The notes under the pieces are model-generated. The model was given only the letters and a program-made list of their open reading frames with translations, ran no database searches and was not told where the DNA came from. Positions 50,656 to 62,300 of a DNA stretch of 64,000 nt are shown here, in pieces; the first letter of the stretch is position 1, and each line of letters begins with the position of its first letter. The position numbers and the translations under genes were made by a program. Source of the DNA: Nitrospina sp052156635 (lineage in GTDB: Bacteria; Nitrospinota; Nitrospinia; Nitrospinales; Nitrospinaceae); contig NZ_JBQKUO010000004.1 in NCBI RefSeq assembly GCF_052156635.1, positions 1 to 64,000 on the forward strand, in the 5' to 3' direction.

Positions 50656-51675
50656 TCAGATTCCTTTTTTGATCATGAACTTCAAGATATCCCGCGTGCG
50701 TGAGGAATAGCCCCATTCATTGTCGTACCACGACAGCACCTTCACCATGTTTTTTCCCATGACCTTGGTGGACGGGCCATCGATGATCGAAGAGTCCTCG
50801 TCGCCATTGAAATCGATCGACACCAGCGGCTGTTCCTCCAGACGCAGGATGCCCTTGAGTTCACCCTCTGCCACTTCGCGGAACATGGAGTTGACTTCTT
50901 CTGTCGAGGTATCTCTTTCCACTTCGGCCACGAAGTCCACCAGCGACACGTTGGGGGTGGGAACACGGATGGCCATGCCATCGAGTCGGCCTTCGAGCTC
51001 CGGCAGGACAATGCACACCGCCTTCGCCGCTCCGGTGGTGGTCGGGATCATCGACAGGTTGGCCGCCCGCGCCCGGCGCAGGTCCTTGTGCGGCAGGTCA
51101 AGAATCCGCTGGTCGTTGGTGTAGGAATGAATGGTGGTCATCAACCCCTTCTTGATCTTGAGCCGGTCATGCAGCACCTTCACCATCGGAGCAAGGCAGT
51201 TGGTCGTGCAGGAGGCATTGGAAACGATGGAATGCTGTTTGGGGTCGTATTTGCCTTCGTTGACACCCAGCACCACCGTCACATCCGGATCGGTGGCGGG
51301 TGCGGAAATGATGACTTTCTTCGCCCCGGCGGTCAGGTGTTTGGCCGCGGCATCCCGCTTGGTGAAGATGCCGGTGGACTCGATCACCACATCAACGCCC
51401 AGATTTTTCCATGGGAGTTCGGCCGGATCCTTCACAGACAGGACCTTGATCTTTTTTCCATCGATAATCAGGTTGTCCCCGTCCGCCTTCACTTCACCCT
51501 TGGTGACGCCCTGCACGGAATCGTATTTATACAGGTGGGCGAGGGTCGCCGCATCGGTGAGATCGTTGATGGCCACAACGTCCACCAGCTCGCCGCATTC
51601 CTTGTCGCTCAATATGCATTTCAAAACGTTTCGGCCGATGCGGCCGAAACCGTTGATACCCACTTTAGTGGCCAT
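50656..51675 (-). CDS. gap: Glyceraldehyde-3-phosphate dehydrogenase, type I
   Basis: Phosphorylating GAPDH, 339 residues. GINGFGRIGRNVLKC forms the NAD-binding start, the active-site cysteine is in SNASCTTNCLAPMVKVL (about residue 158), the histidine is in THSYTNDQRILD, and the C-terminal SWYDNEWGYSSRTRDI is canonical. The start ATG at 51675 has GGAGG nine bases upstream; the longer frame from 51726 has no homology. A clear promoter lies at 51831-51859. In an autotroph with gluconeogenic flux this enzyme works in the reductive direction. No second gap is visible in the window. Confidence 0.97.
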   Translation of the reverse strand: MATKVGINGFGRIGRNVLKCILSDKECGELVDVVAINDLTDAATLAHLYKYDSVQGVTKGEVKADGDNLIIDGKKIKVLSVKDPAELPWKNLGVDVVIESTGIFTKRDAAAKHLTAGAKKVIISAPATDPDVTVVLGVNEGKYDPKQHSIVSNASCTTNCLAPMVKVLHDRLKIKKGLMTTIHSYTNDQRILDLPHKDLRRARAANLSMIPTTTGAAKAVCIVLPELEGRLDGMAIRVPTPNVSLVDFVAEVERDTSTEEVNSMFREVAEGELKGILRLEEQPLVSIDFNGDEDSSIIDGPSTKVMGKNMVKVLSWYDNEWGYSSRTRDILKFMIKKGI

Positions 51676-51830
51676 ATACCGATACCTCCAATTGCTTTGC
51701 TTGCGCTTTTCTTGGACTGAAAACACGTTGGCCCGGTCCCGGAGGGCGGGGTCGTGGTCATTTTCGCTTGCTTCCGTGGCTTGTTCAACGCCAATGTGGC
51801 GGGACGCTAACAGGGCAATGCGGGATTACG

Positions 51831-51859
51831 ATTATGGTGCAAATTGATTGCGGGGTCAA
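51831..51859 (-). promoter_or_regulatory. Promoter of gap-tpiA-secG
   Basis: TTGACC (51859-51854) and CATAAT (51836-51831) with exactly 17 bases between, 155 bases upstream of the gap start. The long leader (about 150 bases) has no clear riboswitch fold. Confidence 0.65.
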
Positions 51860-51876
51860 TACGATGAACACGGGTT

Positions 51877-52620
51877 TCATGCAGAAACCGCTCTTTGCGC
51901 CACACCTTTTTCAATGCACCGGATCATGTCGCGGACGGCCTGCTCCATGCCGCAATACACGGACCGTGCCACCAGGTTGTGACCGATGTTGAGTTCCTCG
52001 ACCTCGGGGACCGCGGCGATAGGAACCACATTTTCGTTGTTCAACCCGTGCCCGGCAAACACCCGGAGGCCCAGGCCCTTCGCGTGGCGGGCTGCGGCCT
52101 GGATTTTTTGGAGTTCCCGTGCCGTCTGCTCCGGGTCGGTGAGCTCAGTGTAAAGACCGGTATTGATCTCGATGCTGTCCGCCCCCGTTTCCATCGCAGC
52201 GTTCAGTTGTTCCAAATCCGGATCCACAAACAGGCTGAACCGAATACCCAGGGGAGCCAGACGCTGACGGATGTCCGCCAGACATCCTTTCTTCGAGATC
52301 ACGTCAAGGCCTCCTTCGGTGGTGATCTCCTGCCGTTTCTCCGGCACCAGCGACACCTGGTAAGGCTTGACGTTGATGGCAAGTTCCACCATCTCTTCCA
52401 CCGCCGCCATCTCCAGATTGAGCGGCGTGCGGATGCCCTCCCGAATACGGTGCACGTCCCTGTCCTGAATGTGCCGCCGGTCTTCACGCAGATGCACGGT
52501 GATGCCGTCGGCCCCGGCCTGCTCCGCCAGGTGTGCGGCTTTCAGCGGGTCCGGCTCCACGGTTTTGCGGGCTTCCCGCAGGGTCGCGACGTGGTCCACA
52601 TTGACAAACAAACGTATCAT
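51877..52620 (-). CDS. pdxJ: Pyridoxine 5'-phosphate synthase
   Basis: Condenses 1-deoxyxylulose 5-phosphate with 3-amino-2-oxopropyl phosphate to pyridoxine phosphate. The 247-residue TIM barrel shows LFVNVDHVATLREAR (start, with the catalytic His), ADGITVHLREDRRHI, NLEMA, SLVPEKR, FSLFVDP, EINTGLYTEL and FAGHGLNNENV, all in the PdxJ order. ATG 52620 is chosen because homology starts there and the folP stop falls two bases upstream; the frame to 52704 would lie within folP. folP-pdxJ are probably cotranscribed, with PLP needed by glyA. Confidence 0.97.
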   Translation of the reverse strand: MIRLFVNVDHVATLREARKTVEPDPLKAAHLAEQAGADGITVHLREDRRHIQDRDVHRIREGIRTPLNLEMAAVEEMVELAINVKPYQVSLVPEKRQEITTEGGLDVISKKGCLADIRQRLAPLGIRFSLFVDPDLEQLNAAMETGADSIEINTGLYTELTDPEQTARELQKIQAAARHAKGLGLRVFAGHGLNNENVVPIAAVPEVEELNIGHNLVARSVYCGMEQAVRDMIRCIEKGVAQRAVSA

Positions 52621-52621
52621 T

Positions 52622-53443
52622 TCATTCCTTCCGGTACTTGCGGAGTTCCTCAACAATCTTGATGGCCCGGGCGGTTTCCCGTACGTCGTGAACGCGCAGG
52701 ACACGGGCGCCTTTCAACACACCAACCACCGCCGCGGCCAACGAGCCTTCCATTCTCTCATCCGTGGGAAGGTCCAGGATTTTACCAATAAACGCCTTGC
52801 GGGAAACACCCAAAAGCATGGGTTTTTCCAATGAAGCAAACCGATCCAGGTTGGATACCAGTTCCAGATTGTGCCTGACCGTCTTGCCGAATCCAATGCC
52901 GGGATCAATCATGATCTGATCCGCGGGGATTCCCGCAAACTCCGCTTCGGTAATGCGGCGGTCGAGAAAGTCATAAACCTCTTCAACGCAATCGACGTAC
53001 TGCGGATCGAGCTGCATGGTCTTCGGCGTGCCTTGCATATGCATGATGATCACCCCCGCCGGATAGCGGGACACGGTTTCCACCATTTCCGGAAACCGCA
53101 GGCCGTAGATATCGTTGATCCAGTGAACGCCGAGATCCAGTACCCGCCGCGCAACATAAGGCTTGTACGTATCCACGGAGATGGGCACCGGAATTTCCCG
53201 CACCAGCGTTTTCACCACCGGCTCCAGCAGTTTCCATTCCTGTTCGTCCGGAACGGGTTCCGACCCGGGGTGGGTGGACTCCGCCCCGATGTCCAGCATG
53301 TCCGCGCCGTCCTCAATCAGGCGTTCTGCGGTTTTCAACGCCTGCTTTTCATTTGCAGAGTAACTGGATCGAAAAAAAGAATTGGAAGACAGGTTGATGA
53401 TTCCCATGATCCGAGTCGGACCGGAAAAGAAGTCATCGCTCAT
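52622..53443 (-). CDS. folP: Dihydropteroate synthase with altered loop motif
   Basis: Condenses DHPP with p-aminobenzoate in folate synthesis. The 273-residue barrel keeps DIGAESTHPGSEPV, VPISVDTYKP, INDIYGL, HMQGTPKTMQ, DPGIGFGKTVRHN, LLGVSRKAFIGKIL and LRVHDVRET. Two usual signatures differ: the first loop reads GIINLSSNSFFRSS (usually G-I-L-N-V-T-P-D-S-F-S-D-G-G), and STRPG is STHPG, replacing the arginine that contacts pABA. The core catalytic Asn, Asp and Lys remain, so it is likely active. The ATG at 53443 has AGGAG eight bases upstream. pdxJ follows after one base. Confidence 0.92.
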   Translation of the reverse strand: MSDDFFSGPTRIMGIINLSSNSFFRSSYSANEKQALKTAERLIEDGADMLDIGAESTHPGSEPVPDEQEWKLLEPVVKTLVREIPVPISVDTYKPYVARRVLDLGVHWINDIYGLRFPEMVETVSRYPAGVIIMHMQGTPKTMQLDPQYVDCVEEVYDFLDRRITEAEFAGIPADQIMIDPGIGFGKTVRHNLELVSNLDRFASLEKPMLLGVSRKAFIGKILDLPTDERMEGSLAAAVVGVLKGARVLRVHDVRETARAIKIVEELRKYRKE

Positions 53444-53481
53444 ACCACCACTCCTTTTAATTCAAAATCAAACAAGCAAAC

Positions 53482-53521
53482 AAAAAAAGCTCCAAACTGG
53501 CCACAGCCGGAATGGAGCTTT
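53482..53521 (-). terminator. Rho-independent terminator after ftsH
   Basis: A nine-base-pair stem (AAAGCTCCA with its complement) with a small inner GGC/GCC pair is followed by seven T's, about 35 bases after the ftsH stop. It separates ftsH from folP. Confidence 0.85.
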
Positions 53522-53555
53522 GATTGTTCAGAAGGTTTTAGACCACGGACCGCCC

Positions 53556-55487
<1,932 letters not shown>

Positions 55488-55597
55488 GGCCGTCTCCTTT
55501 TGTATCTAATCTGGGCAATTGCCGTCCTGTTTCCCCATGGTAGCATATTTTATCCCGCGTGGGCGGGAATCTTGCCCAATGTGTTGGCGCCCCTCGT

Positions 55598-57016
55598 TCA
55601 TTTCAAAACCCTGATATTCAACGTATTGCGGGTCTGCTCGGAAATACGGTAGAGCTCCGAGATGCGCCCCTCTAACACCCAAATAATATGATCGTCCGCG
55701 GTTGTCAATACGGTCATCCGTTTTCTTTCAGCGCGCGGAATTTTTTCATCTTTAAAGTAATCCTTGAGCTTTTTGGACCCCTGCATACCCAGGGGCTGAA
55801 ACCGGTCGCCGGCTCGCCAGTGACGAATTCGCAACACAGGACCGGTTTTATCAAAATCCAGAAGGGCCTGTTGGATGTCGGCCGGCTCTTTATGAGCCCC
55901 CTTTTCAACTTCAGCCGATATTTGAATACCCAAAGATTCAACGGACGTGACCCCGGGAATCTGAAGGAGGCACCCCTCGCCCATCAACAGGTTACTGTTG
56001 TTTAAGATGCCGGGTTGTGACTCCGGGATTTTATATATCTTGAGGGAATCGGCCTCCCTTTCGGCAGCCCATTCACCGGGCAGGGAGACCACCTTTCCAC
56101 TCTGGCCTGATTCCAGCAGGGCCAGGACCTTCAGGATATGGTCGAAGGTGGCCCGGCGCAGGTTGCCGCGTCCACGTTCCAAAGCCAGCCTCACCAACCG
56201 GGCCTGCAGGGCCGGCGACAGCGCCTTCAGGGCTTCACACTCCAGAATCACCTGACGGTTCTGGTGATCCTCCCGGCCCAGACGCTCGAACCAGTCCTCC
56301 GCTTCGCGATTCAGATGCTCCTCTTCCCATTGAAGAATACGTGCAGTCTGTTGCAGGGCCTGGCGGACCTGGGGATTGTATTCCCGCTCCAGATAAGGGA
56401 GAAGTTCCATCCGGATACGGTTGCGCAGGTATTGGACGTCGCGATTGGTGGCATCTTCGCGGAATTCAATTTTCTCCTTTTTCAGGAATTCCATCACATC
56501 CTCGCGCGTGCAGTCGATCAAAGGGCGAATGAGGTTGCCGCGAACCGGCCGCATTCCACTCAGCCCGCGCGGACCGCCTCCCCGCAACAGGTTGATGAGC
56601 ACCGTTTCCGCCTGATCGTCCGCAGTGTGGCCCAGTGCCACCCTCTGCGCCGACACCTGTTCCCGTACCGACTCCAGAAACTTTAGCCGGATGGTGCGCG
56701 CAGTTTCCTGAAATGACATGCCGCTTTTGGCGGACGCTCCGGGCACATCTTCCCGTTCAACCACAACAGGAATGCCAAGCCGGACTGCAGCCTGGCGAAC
56801 AAACTCGGCATCTTCCTCTGATGCTCCTTCACGGGTGCCATGATCCAGATGGGCTACCGTGAGCCGCAATTCCATTTCGGACCGCAACCGGTCCAGCGCG
56901 TACAGGAGAGCCACGGAATCGGGACCCCCGGAAACGGCGACAACCAGATGGTCACCGGGCGTCACCATATTATGGATAGCGAGGGTACGCTGAATTTTTT
57001 CGATAAAAGGGAGCAT
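55598..57016 (-). CDS. tilS: tRNA(Ile)-lysidine synthase
   Basis: Converts C34 of the CAU-anticodon tRNA-Ile2 to lysidine, so that it reads AUA. The 472-residue protein begins with the PP-loop VAVSGGPDSVALLYALDRL (about residues 27-45), then ALGHTADDQAETVLINLLRGGGPRGLSGM and FREDATNRDVQYLRNRIRMELLP, all TilS-specific. The C-terminal third contains the WRAGDRFQPLGMQGSKKLKDYFKD tRNA-binding block. It is encoded just after SurA and before ftsH in the same direction. This gene confirms that a CAT-anticodon tRNA-Ile exists in the genome; the tRNA-Met in this window could be that species only if it carried Ile identity elements. Confidence 0.95.
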   Translation of the reverse strand: MLPFIEKIQRTLAIHNMVTPGDHLVVAVSGGPDSVALLYALDRLRSEMELRLTVAHLDHGTREGASEEDAEFVRQAAVRLGIPVVVEREDVPGASAKSGMSFQETARTIRLKFLESVREQVSAQRVALGHTADDQAETVLINLLRGGGPRGLSGMRPVRGNLIRPLIDCTREDVMEFLKKEKIEFREDATNRDVQYLRNRIRMELLPYLEREYNPQVRQALQQTARILQWEEEHLNREAEDWFERLGREDHQNRQVILECEALKALSPALQARLVRLALERGRGNLRRATFDHILKVLALLESGQSGKVVSLPGEWAAEREADSLKIYKIPESQPGILNNSNLLMGEGCLLQIPGVTSVESLGIQISAEVEKGAHKEPADIQQALLDFDKTGPVLRIRHWRAGDRFQPLGMQGSKKLKDYFKDEKIPRAERKRMTVLTTADDHIIWVLEGRISELYRISEQTRNTLNIRVLK

Positions 57017-57085
57017 ACGGCCCCTGAGGGGTGGAGAGACCGGGGCGTTGGGGGCAGGAATCCGGTTACGGGATCGGCGCGTGAA

Positions 57086-58357
57086 TTACAGGTTTTCCAG
57101 CAGGGATTTCTTACGGCGGTTGTATTCCTGCTCGGTGATCAGGTCCATGTCTCTCAGGTTTTTATAATATTTCAGTTTTTTCTCCAATGGTTCAAATTCC
57201 CTGGCAACCGGGGTTTCCTTTTGAAGAGTTTCCTTTTTCCCGATTTGCAAAGGAGGCAATACTTCCTCCTGGCGCGGAACCTTTTTCTTGACCGGAGTGG
57301 TTTCCATTTTGTTTATGGACGACCCAGGCATTTTACCCGCAACCACCGGCTTATTATTATGTTCGCCGGAAGGTTTCAACGAACCCAGCCGTTTTTCAAT
57401 GAATGATCTGGCGCGAAGATCCTCAATGTATTCTTTAAATACAGACTCAAAGCGTTCGTGTTTCAATTGAGCCTCAATGCGACCTTCCACATCCTCCATG
57501 GGGACGGGAGCTCCGTGGAGGATTTCTTCCACTTTGATAATGTGGAGTCCATACGGGGAGGTTATAATATTGCTCACCTGCCCCGACTTCAGGGAAAACG
57601 CAGCATCTTCGAATTCGGAAATCATTTTACCCTTTTCAAGCACTCCCAAATCTCCGCCATTCGATGCGGTTACGTCCTCGGAATACTCCTTTGCCACGTC
57701 CACGAATTCGCGACCACTTTGAATCTCTTCAAGGGCCATTCGCGCCTTCTTCTTTTTAAGTTCCACCTCGTCCTGGGTGAGACTGTTATCCAGAATAAAC
57801 AAGATGTGCCTGGCGTGCACCTTGGGGGTGGTCCAGAAATCTTTCCGGTGGGCGTCGTAATATTCCGCAATTTCCTCTTTACTGATTTTGATACGGGAAC
57901 GGACTTCCAGGTTTATGACGCGGCTCAGCAGGATTTGTTCACGGATGCGCTTTTTGTATTCCTCCATTGTGCGCCCTTCCTGCTCCAACATTTCTGCCAA
58001 CTGTTCCTCAGTCAGGTTGCCACGGGCCCGAATGTCATCCAGCGCACTCTGCATCTGACTTTCTTCCACAATCATGTTCAATCGCTCGGCCACACCAATC
58101 ATCAGGATTTCATCAATCATCTGCTCAAGGGTTTGCAGGCGCACCTGTTCGAAGGGAGGCAAGGCCTCTACGCCCATTCCCGAATAGCGGGCCATGTCCA
58201 CCCGGGCGCGTTCATCAAGGGCACTTAAGGTGATGATCTCGTTATTGACCTTGGCCACCACCCGGTCCAGCACCTTGGCATGCACACCCGGCCCTCCCCA
58301 AAGCAGGAGCAGGGTGGAAAAAAGGACTACGTTAATGAATGTTTTCCAGAGCGTCAT
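57086..58357 (-). CDS. SurA-like periplasmic chaperone with a C-terminal SHOCT-like domain
   Basis: A 423-residue periplasmic peptidyl-prolyl isomerase. Signal peptide about residues 1-27; SurA N-domain about 28-165 (VVAKVNNEIITLSALDERARVDM); one parvulin domain about 175-275 (HARHILFILDN, GGDLGVLEKGKMISEFEDAAFSLKSGQVSNIITSPYGLHIIKVEE). E. coli SurA has two parvulin domains; here there is one. Residues ~385-423 form a SHOCT-like helical hairpin (YYKNLRDMDLITEQEYNRRK), an unusual fusion. A linker of low-complexity residues lies between. It overlaps the upstream parvulin lipoprotein by 26 bases and precedes tilS by 69. It likely helps deliver outer membrane proteins to the Bam complex. Confidence 0.87.
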   Translation of the reverse strand: MTLWKTFINVVLFSTLLLLWGGPGVHAKVLDRVVAKVNNEIITLSALDERARVDMARYSGMGVEALPPFEQVRLQTLEQMIDEILMIGVAERLNMIVEESQMQSALDDIRARGNLTEEQLAEMLEQEGRTMEEYKKRIREQILLSRVINLEVRSRIKISKEEIAEYYDAHRKDFWTTPKVHARHILFILDNSLTQDEVELKKKKARMALEEIQSGREFVDVAKEYSEDVTASNGGDLGVLEKGKMISEFEDAAFSLKSGQVSNIITSPYGLHIIKVEEILHGAPVPMEDVEGRIEAQLKHERFESVFKEYIEDLRARSFIEKRLGSLKPSGEHNNKPVVAGKMPGSSINKMETTPVKKKVPRQEEVLPPLQIGKKETLQKETPVAREFEPLEKKLKYYKNLRDMDLITEQEYNRRKKSLLENL

Positions 58358-59309
58358 AATTGATTTCGATTTTCGCCTGGTTCTTCAACTTGAGAAGCCA
58401 GGCCTGAAAGGCTTTCTCTTGCGCTTCACGCAACAGCTTTTTGTGGATCGCATCCCTTGATTCTTCAAAACTCATCTTGCGCTCGGGTTTTTTGTCCACC
58501 ACCTTGAATACGTGGTAACCATAAGGCGTCCGGATGATGTCACTGACCTTGTTCACCTTGAGCTCGAACACCTCATCGAATTCCTCCGGCATCTGGCCCG
58601 CCTCGAAGTAACCCATGTCACCGCCGCTTTCACTTTCCAGCCCCAGCGAGTGCTCCCGCGCCAGATCCTCGAACTTTTTCCCCTTGCGCAGGAGCTTGAG
58701 AATATCGCGGGCCGAATCTTCATTTTCCACCATGATGTGAAGAGCGCGCAACTGTTCGCCTTTTTGGAATTCACCCTGATGCTCGTCAAAGTACTTCTGC
58801 AATTCCTCTTCCTTAACTGAGACTCGGCTGTTTACGCTCTCCTGAATCAGTTTTTTTATAAGCAGACGCCTTTTCAGTTTTTCCTTCCATTCCTCTTCGG
58901 TATTTTCCTGAAAATCCAAAATCTTTTTAAACGCCCCCTTTTCATATCCTTGCCGGATATTGTGGTACTCGATCTCCAGGGTATCCGGCTCCAACTCAAT
59001 ACCCTGCTTCTTCACTTCCTGTAGAAGGATCCTTTCCTGAATCATCTGATTGAGCGCGTCCATGCGAAGCCATACCAGCTTTTCCCTTGAAAGCGGCTGT
59101 TCATCCTCGACCCGGTATTTTTTCCGGTTGCGTTCGAATTCCTTGACCAATACCTTCTTATCCAGTTGCTCTCCATTCACGTGGGCAACCACCTCCGGAT
59201 TTTCAAATTTCGGGCCTTCTTTTTTTTCTCCGCACGCCGACAACACAAGCACAAGCCCTAAAAGGCCCGCACACCGGGCGAAAAATGCGGAATCACGTTT
59301 ATTCTTCAT
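58332..59309 (-). CDS. Parvulin-type peptidyl-prolyl isomerase lipoprotein (PrsA-like)
   Basis: A 325-residue lipoprotein: signal peptide with lipobox VLSAC (Cys at about 26), SurA-like N-domain (EVVAHVNGEQLDKKVLVKEFERN), a linker helix, and a single parvulin domain at about 190-290 (LRALHIMVENED, SGGDMGYFEAGQMPEEFDEVFELKVNKVSDIIRTPYGYHVFKVVDKKPE). It resembles the SurA homologue just downstream (same domain order), so the two may be paralogues acting on different clients; this one lacks the SHOCT tail. The start is ATG 59309, 11 bases inside the mfd 3' end. Confidence 0.92.
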   Translation of the reverse strand: MKNKRDSAFFARCAGLLGLVLVLSACGEKKEGPKFENPEVVAHVNGEQLDKKVLVKEFERNRKKYRVEDEQPLSREKLVWLRMDALNQMIQERILLQEVKKQGIELEPDTLEIEYHNIRQGYEKGAFKKILDFQENTEEEWKEKLKRRLLIKKLIQESVNSRVSVKEEELQKYFDEHQGEFQKGEQLRALHIMVENEDSARDILKLLRKGKKFEDLAREHSLGLESESGGDMGYFEAGQMPEEFDEVFELKVNKVSDIIRTPYGYHVFKVVDKKPERKMSFEESRDAIHKKLLREAQEKAFQAWLLKLKNQAKIEINYDALENIH

Positions 59310-62300
59310 CCAGTGGCCTCACCAGCTGCCGGAGGTATTCCGTCACCCGTTCGATATCTTTTTTCCATCCCGCATTGTCTACCTTAACGCGAATTTCGTA
59401 TTCAGACACCAGGCTCAGACGTAAATCCAGGAGCGCGGTCAGTGACTCGGACTTCATCGGCGTGGTTGGAGCGATTTTCAAATATACGTATTCACCGGAC
59501 CGCTGGGCCCTGGTGATGTGCAGCCGCTGACACAAAATCTTCACCTCCATCAAAGCCAGAAGTTTCCCGGTTTCGGAGGGAATCGCGCCGAAACGGTCGT
59601 TCAATTCCTTGCGGAATGCCTCAAGGCCATCGAGGTCGCCCACCAGTTGAAGGCGCTGATAGGATTCCAGGCGCTGGTTCAGATCGGCAATGTAATCCTT
59701 GGGAATGTACCCGCGAATCTGGAAATCCATCTCGGTTTCCACCTTCTCTTCAACTTTCTCGCCCTGCGATTCGCGGATGGTTTCTTCCAGAAGTTTGCAA
59801 TACAGATCGAAGCCGACGGTAGAGATGTGGCCGGACTGGTTTTTGCCAAGCATGTTGCCCGTTCCGCGGATTTCCATATCGCGCGCGGCCAACTGAAACC
59901 CCGCGCCGAGGTCACTCATTTCCTCCAGCGCCATCAGGCGTTTGCGCGCGTCCTCAGACACCACCATGGTACCGGGTATCAACATGTACGCGTAGGCCTG
60001 ATGTTTGTACCGGCCCACCCGGCCGCGCAACTGGTAGAGCTGGGCCAGTCCGAACTGGTCGGCGCGGTTGATGATGATGGTATTGGCCGATGGAATATCG
60101 AGACCGGACTCGACGATGGACGTACACAAGAGAAGATCGATTTCCTTGTCGATGAACTGCTTCATCACTTTTTCCAGCATCCGTTCCTGCAGCTGGCCAT
60201 GGGCGATCCCGATACGCACCTCGGGAACGATCTTCTTGATCAATGCGGCCACGGAATGGATGCTGTGCACTTTGTTGTGGACGAAAAAAATCTGTCCGCC
60301 CCGGTCCATCTCGCGCATGATGGCGTCGCGTATGGTCTTGTCGTCGAACTTGCGGATGTAGGTTTTGATCGCCAGCCGGTCGCTGGGCGGGGTTTCGATC
60401 ACACTCAGGTCGCGCACACCCATCAGCGAAAAATGCAGGGTGCGGGGAATGGGTGTGGCGGAGAGCGTCAGGATATCCAGTGAGGCGCGCAGTTTTTTCA
60501 ACTGCTCCTTGTGTTTCACCCCGAAACGCTGTTCCTCGTCGATGATCATCAGGCCCAGGTTGTGGAACTGTACGTCTTTCGACAACAGGCGGTGCGTGCC
60601 GATGATGATATCCAGTTTGCCCTCTTTCAACCGGCGCAACACTTCCTTCTGTTCTCTGGCGGTGCGGAAGCGGCTGACCATGTCGATGCTCACCGGGTAC
60701 ATGTGAAACCGCTCGCGGAAGGTATTGAGATGCTGTTGCGCCAGGATGGTGGTGGGCACCAGCACCGCAACCTGTTTTTTGTCGAGGACCGCACGGAAGG
60801 CGGCGCGCATGGCGACTTCCGTTTTGCCGTAGCCGACGTCCCCGCAGATGAGGCGGTCCATCGGCTTCGACTTTTCCATGTCTTCGTGAATTTCTTCGAT
60901 GGCTTTCAACTGGTCGTCGGTTTCGACGTACTCGAAACTGTCGGAAAACTCCTGCATCAAAACAGGATCGGTGGAGTACGCGTTGCCCTCCGCCACCTCG
61001 CGAGCGGCGTAAATCTTAAGAAGATCGCCCGCCATTTCGCGCAGGGAATCCTTCACTTTCTTTTTCTGCCGTTTCCACTGGGCTCCGCCGAGTTGACTGA
61101 GCGGGGGATTGTCCTCGCCCGCGCCCTGATACTTCTGCACGTAGGCGAGCCCGTCCATCGGCAGATACAATTTCTGATCATTGGCGTAGAGGATTTCCAT
61201 GAACTCTCCGCCGCCAATGCTGGTCTTCAGCTCGCGGGTACCCAGGTATTTGCCGATACCGTAATCAACGTGTACCAGCAGGTCGCCCACCTTGAGATCC
61301 TTGAATCCCCGCTGGAAGCTGGCCGATTTGGGTTTCCGTCGAAAGCGGTGTTTGTGGGTGCGACCGAAGATTTCATGTTCGGCGACGAACACATGACCGC
61401 TTTCGGGAAGTTGAAATCCGTTGCTGATCTGCCCGGTCATCACCGGAAGATTCAATTCCTTTTCCAGAAGGAGTTCATTGACACGGCGGACGTGCCCTTT
61501 CGTGGGGGCGACCACGGTAACCTCAAACCGTTCCTTCTGCCAGTCGCGCGCGGCGTCGGCAAATCCGTCGAACCGTCCCTGAAAACCGGGGATGGATTTG
61601 ACGTCAAATGAATGGCTCGCGCCCTCCGTCAACTTTAGCGTATTCAACACAACATGACGGCGGGACTGCATGGTTTGAAACAGGCCCTCTTTATCGAGAT
61701 ACAGTTTGTCCGGTTGCGGAGCGACTTCCTCCCGCTCCTGGCAACGGACATACTCATCGTGGATCAAGGACTCATACCGGTCGGCTTTTTCCTCAAGCGC
61801 ATCCTTTTCATCCAGCACCAGCAGGGCATCGGCCGGCAGATGATCAAAAAGGCTTTCGGTCTGATCATAAAAAAACGGTGATAGAAACTCGATCCCGGAA
61901 AAGGTTTGCAGATGGCGCAGTTTTTCCAGAAGCTCATTCAGCTTGCCCCGGTCCACGGCCTGCTCGCGGGCATGGTCGAGGATGCGCCCGACCCCTTCTT
62001 CGCATTCTTTCTGGGTGAGACAGATCTCGCGCACCGGTAGCACCTTGAACGCGTCGATCTCTTCCACCGAAATCTGGGAGGTGACATCGAAGTGACGGAT
62101 CGACTCAACCTCATCACCAAAAAACTCGACACGGATGGGGTTCACCGACGAAGGCAGGTAGAGGTCCAGGATGTCGCCGCGCGAACTGAACTCGCCCGGT
62201 TCCTCCACCATCTTGGAACGCCGGAAACCATTATCAACAAGACACAGCTCCAGCAGTTCGCGATCCACCGACTCACCCCGCTTGACCGGATAGGTGAGGT

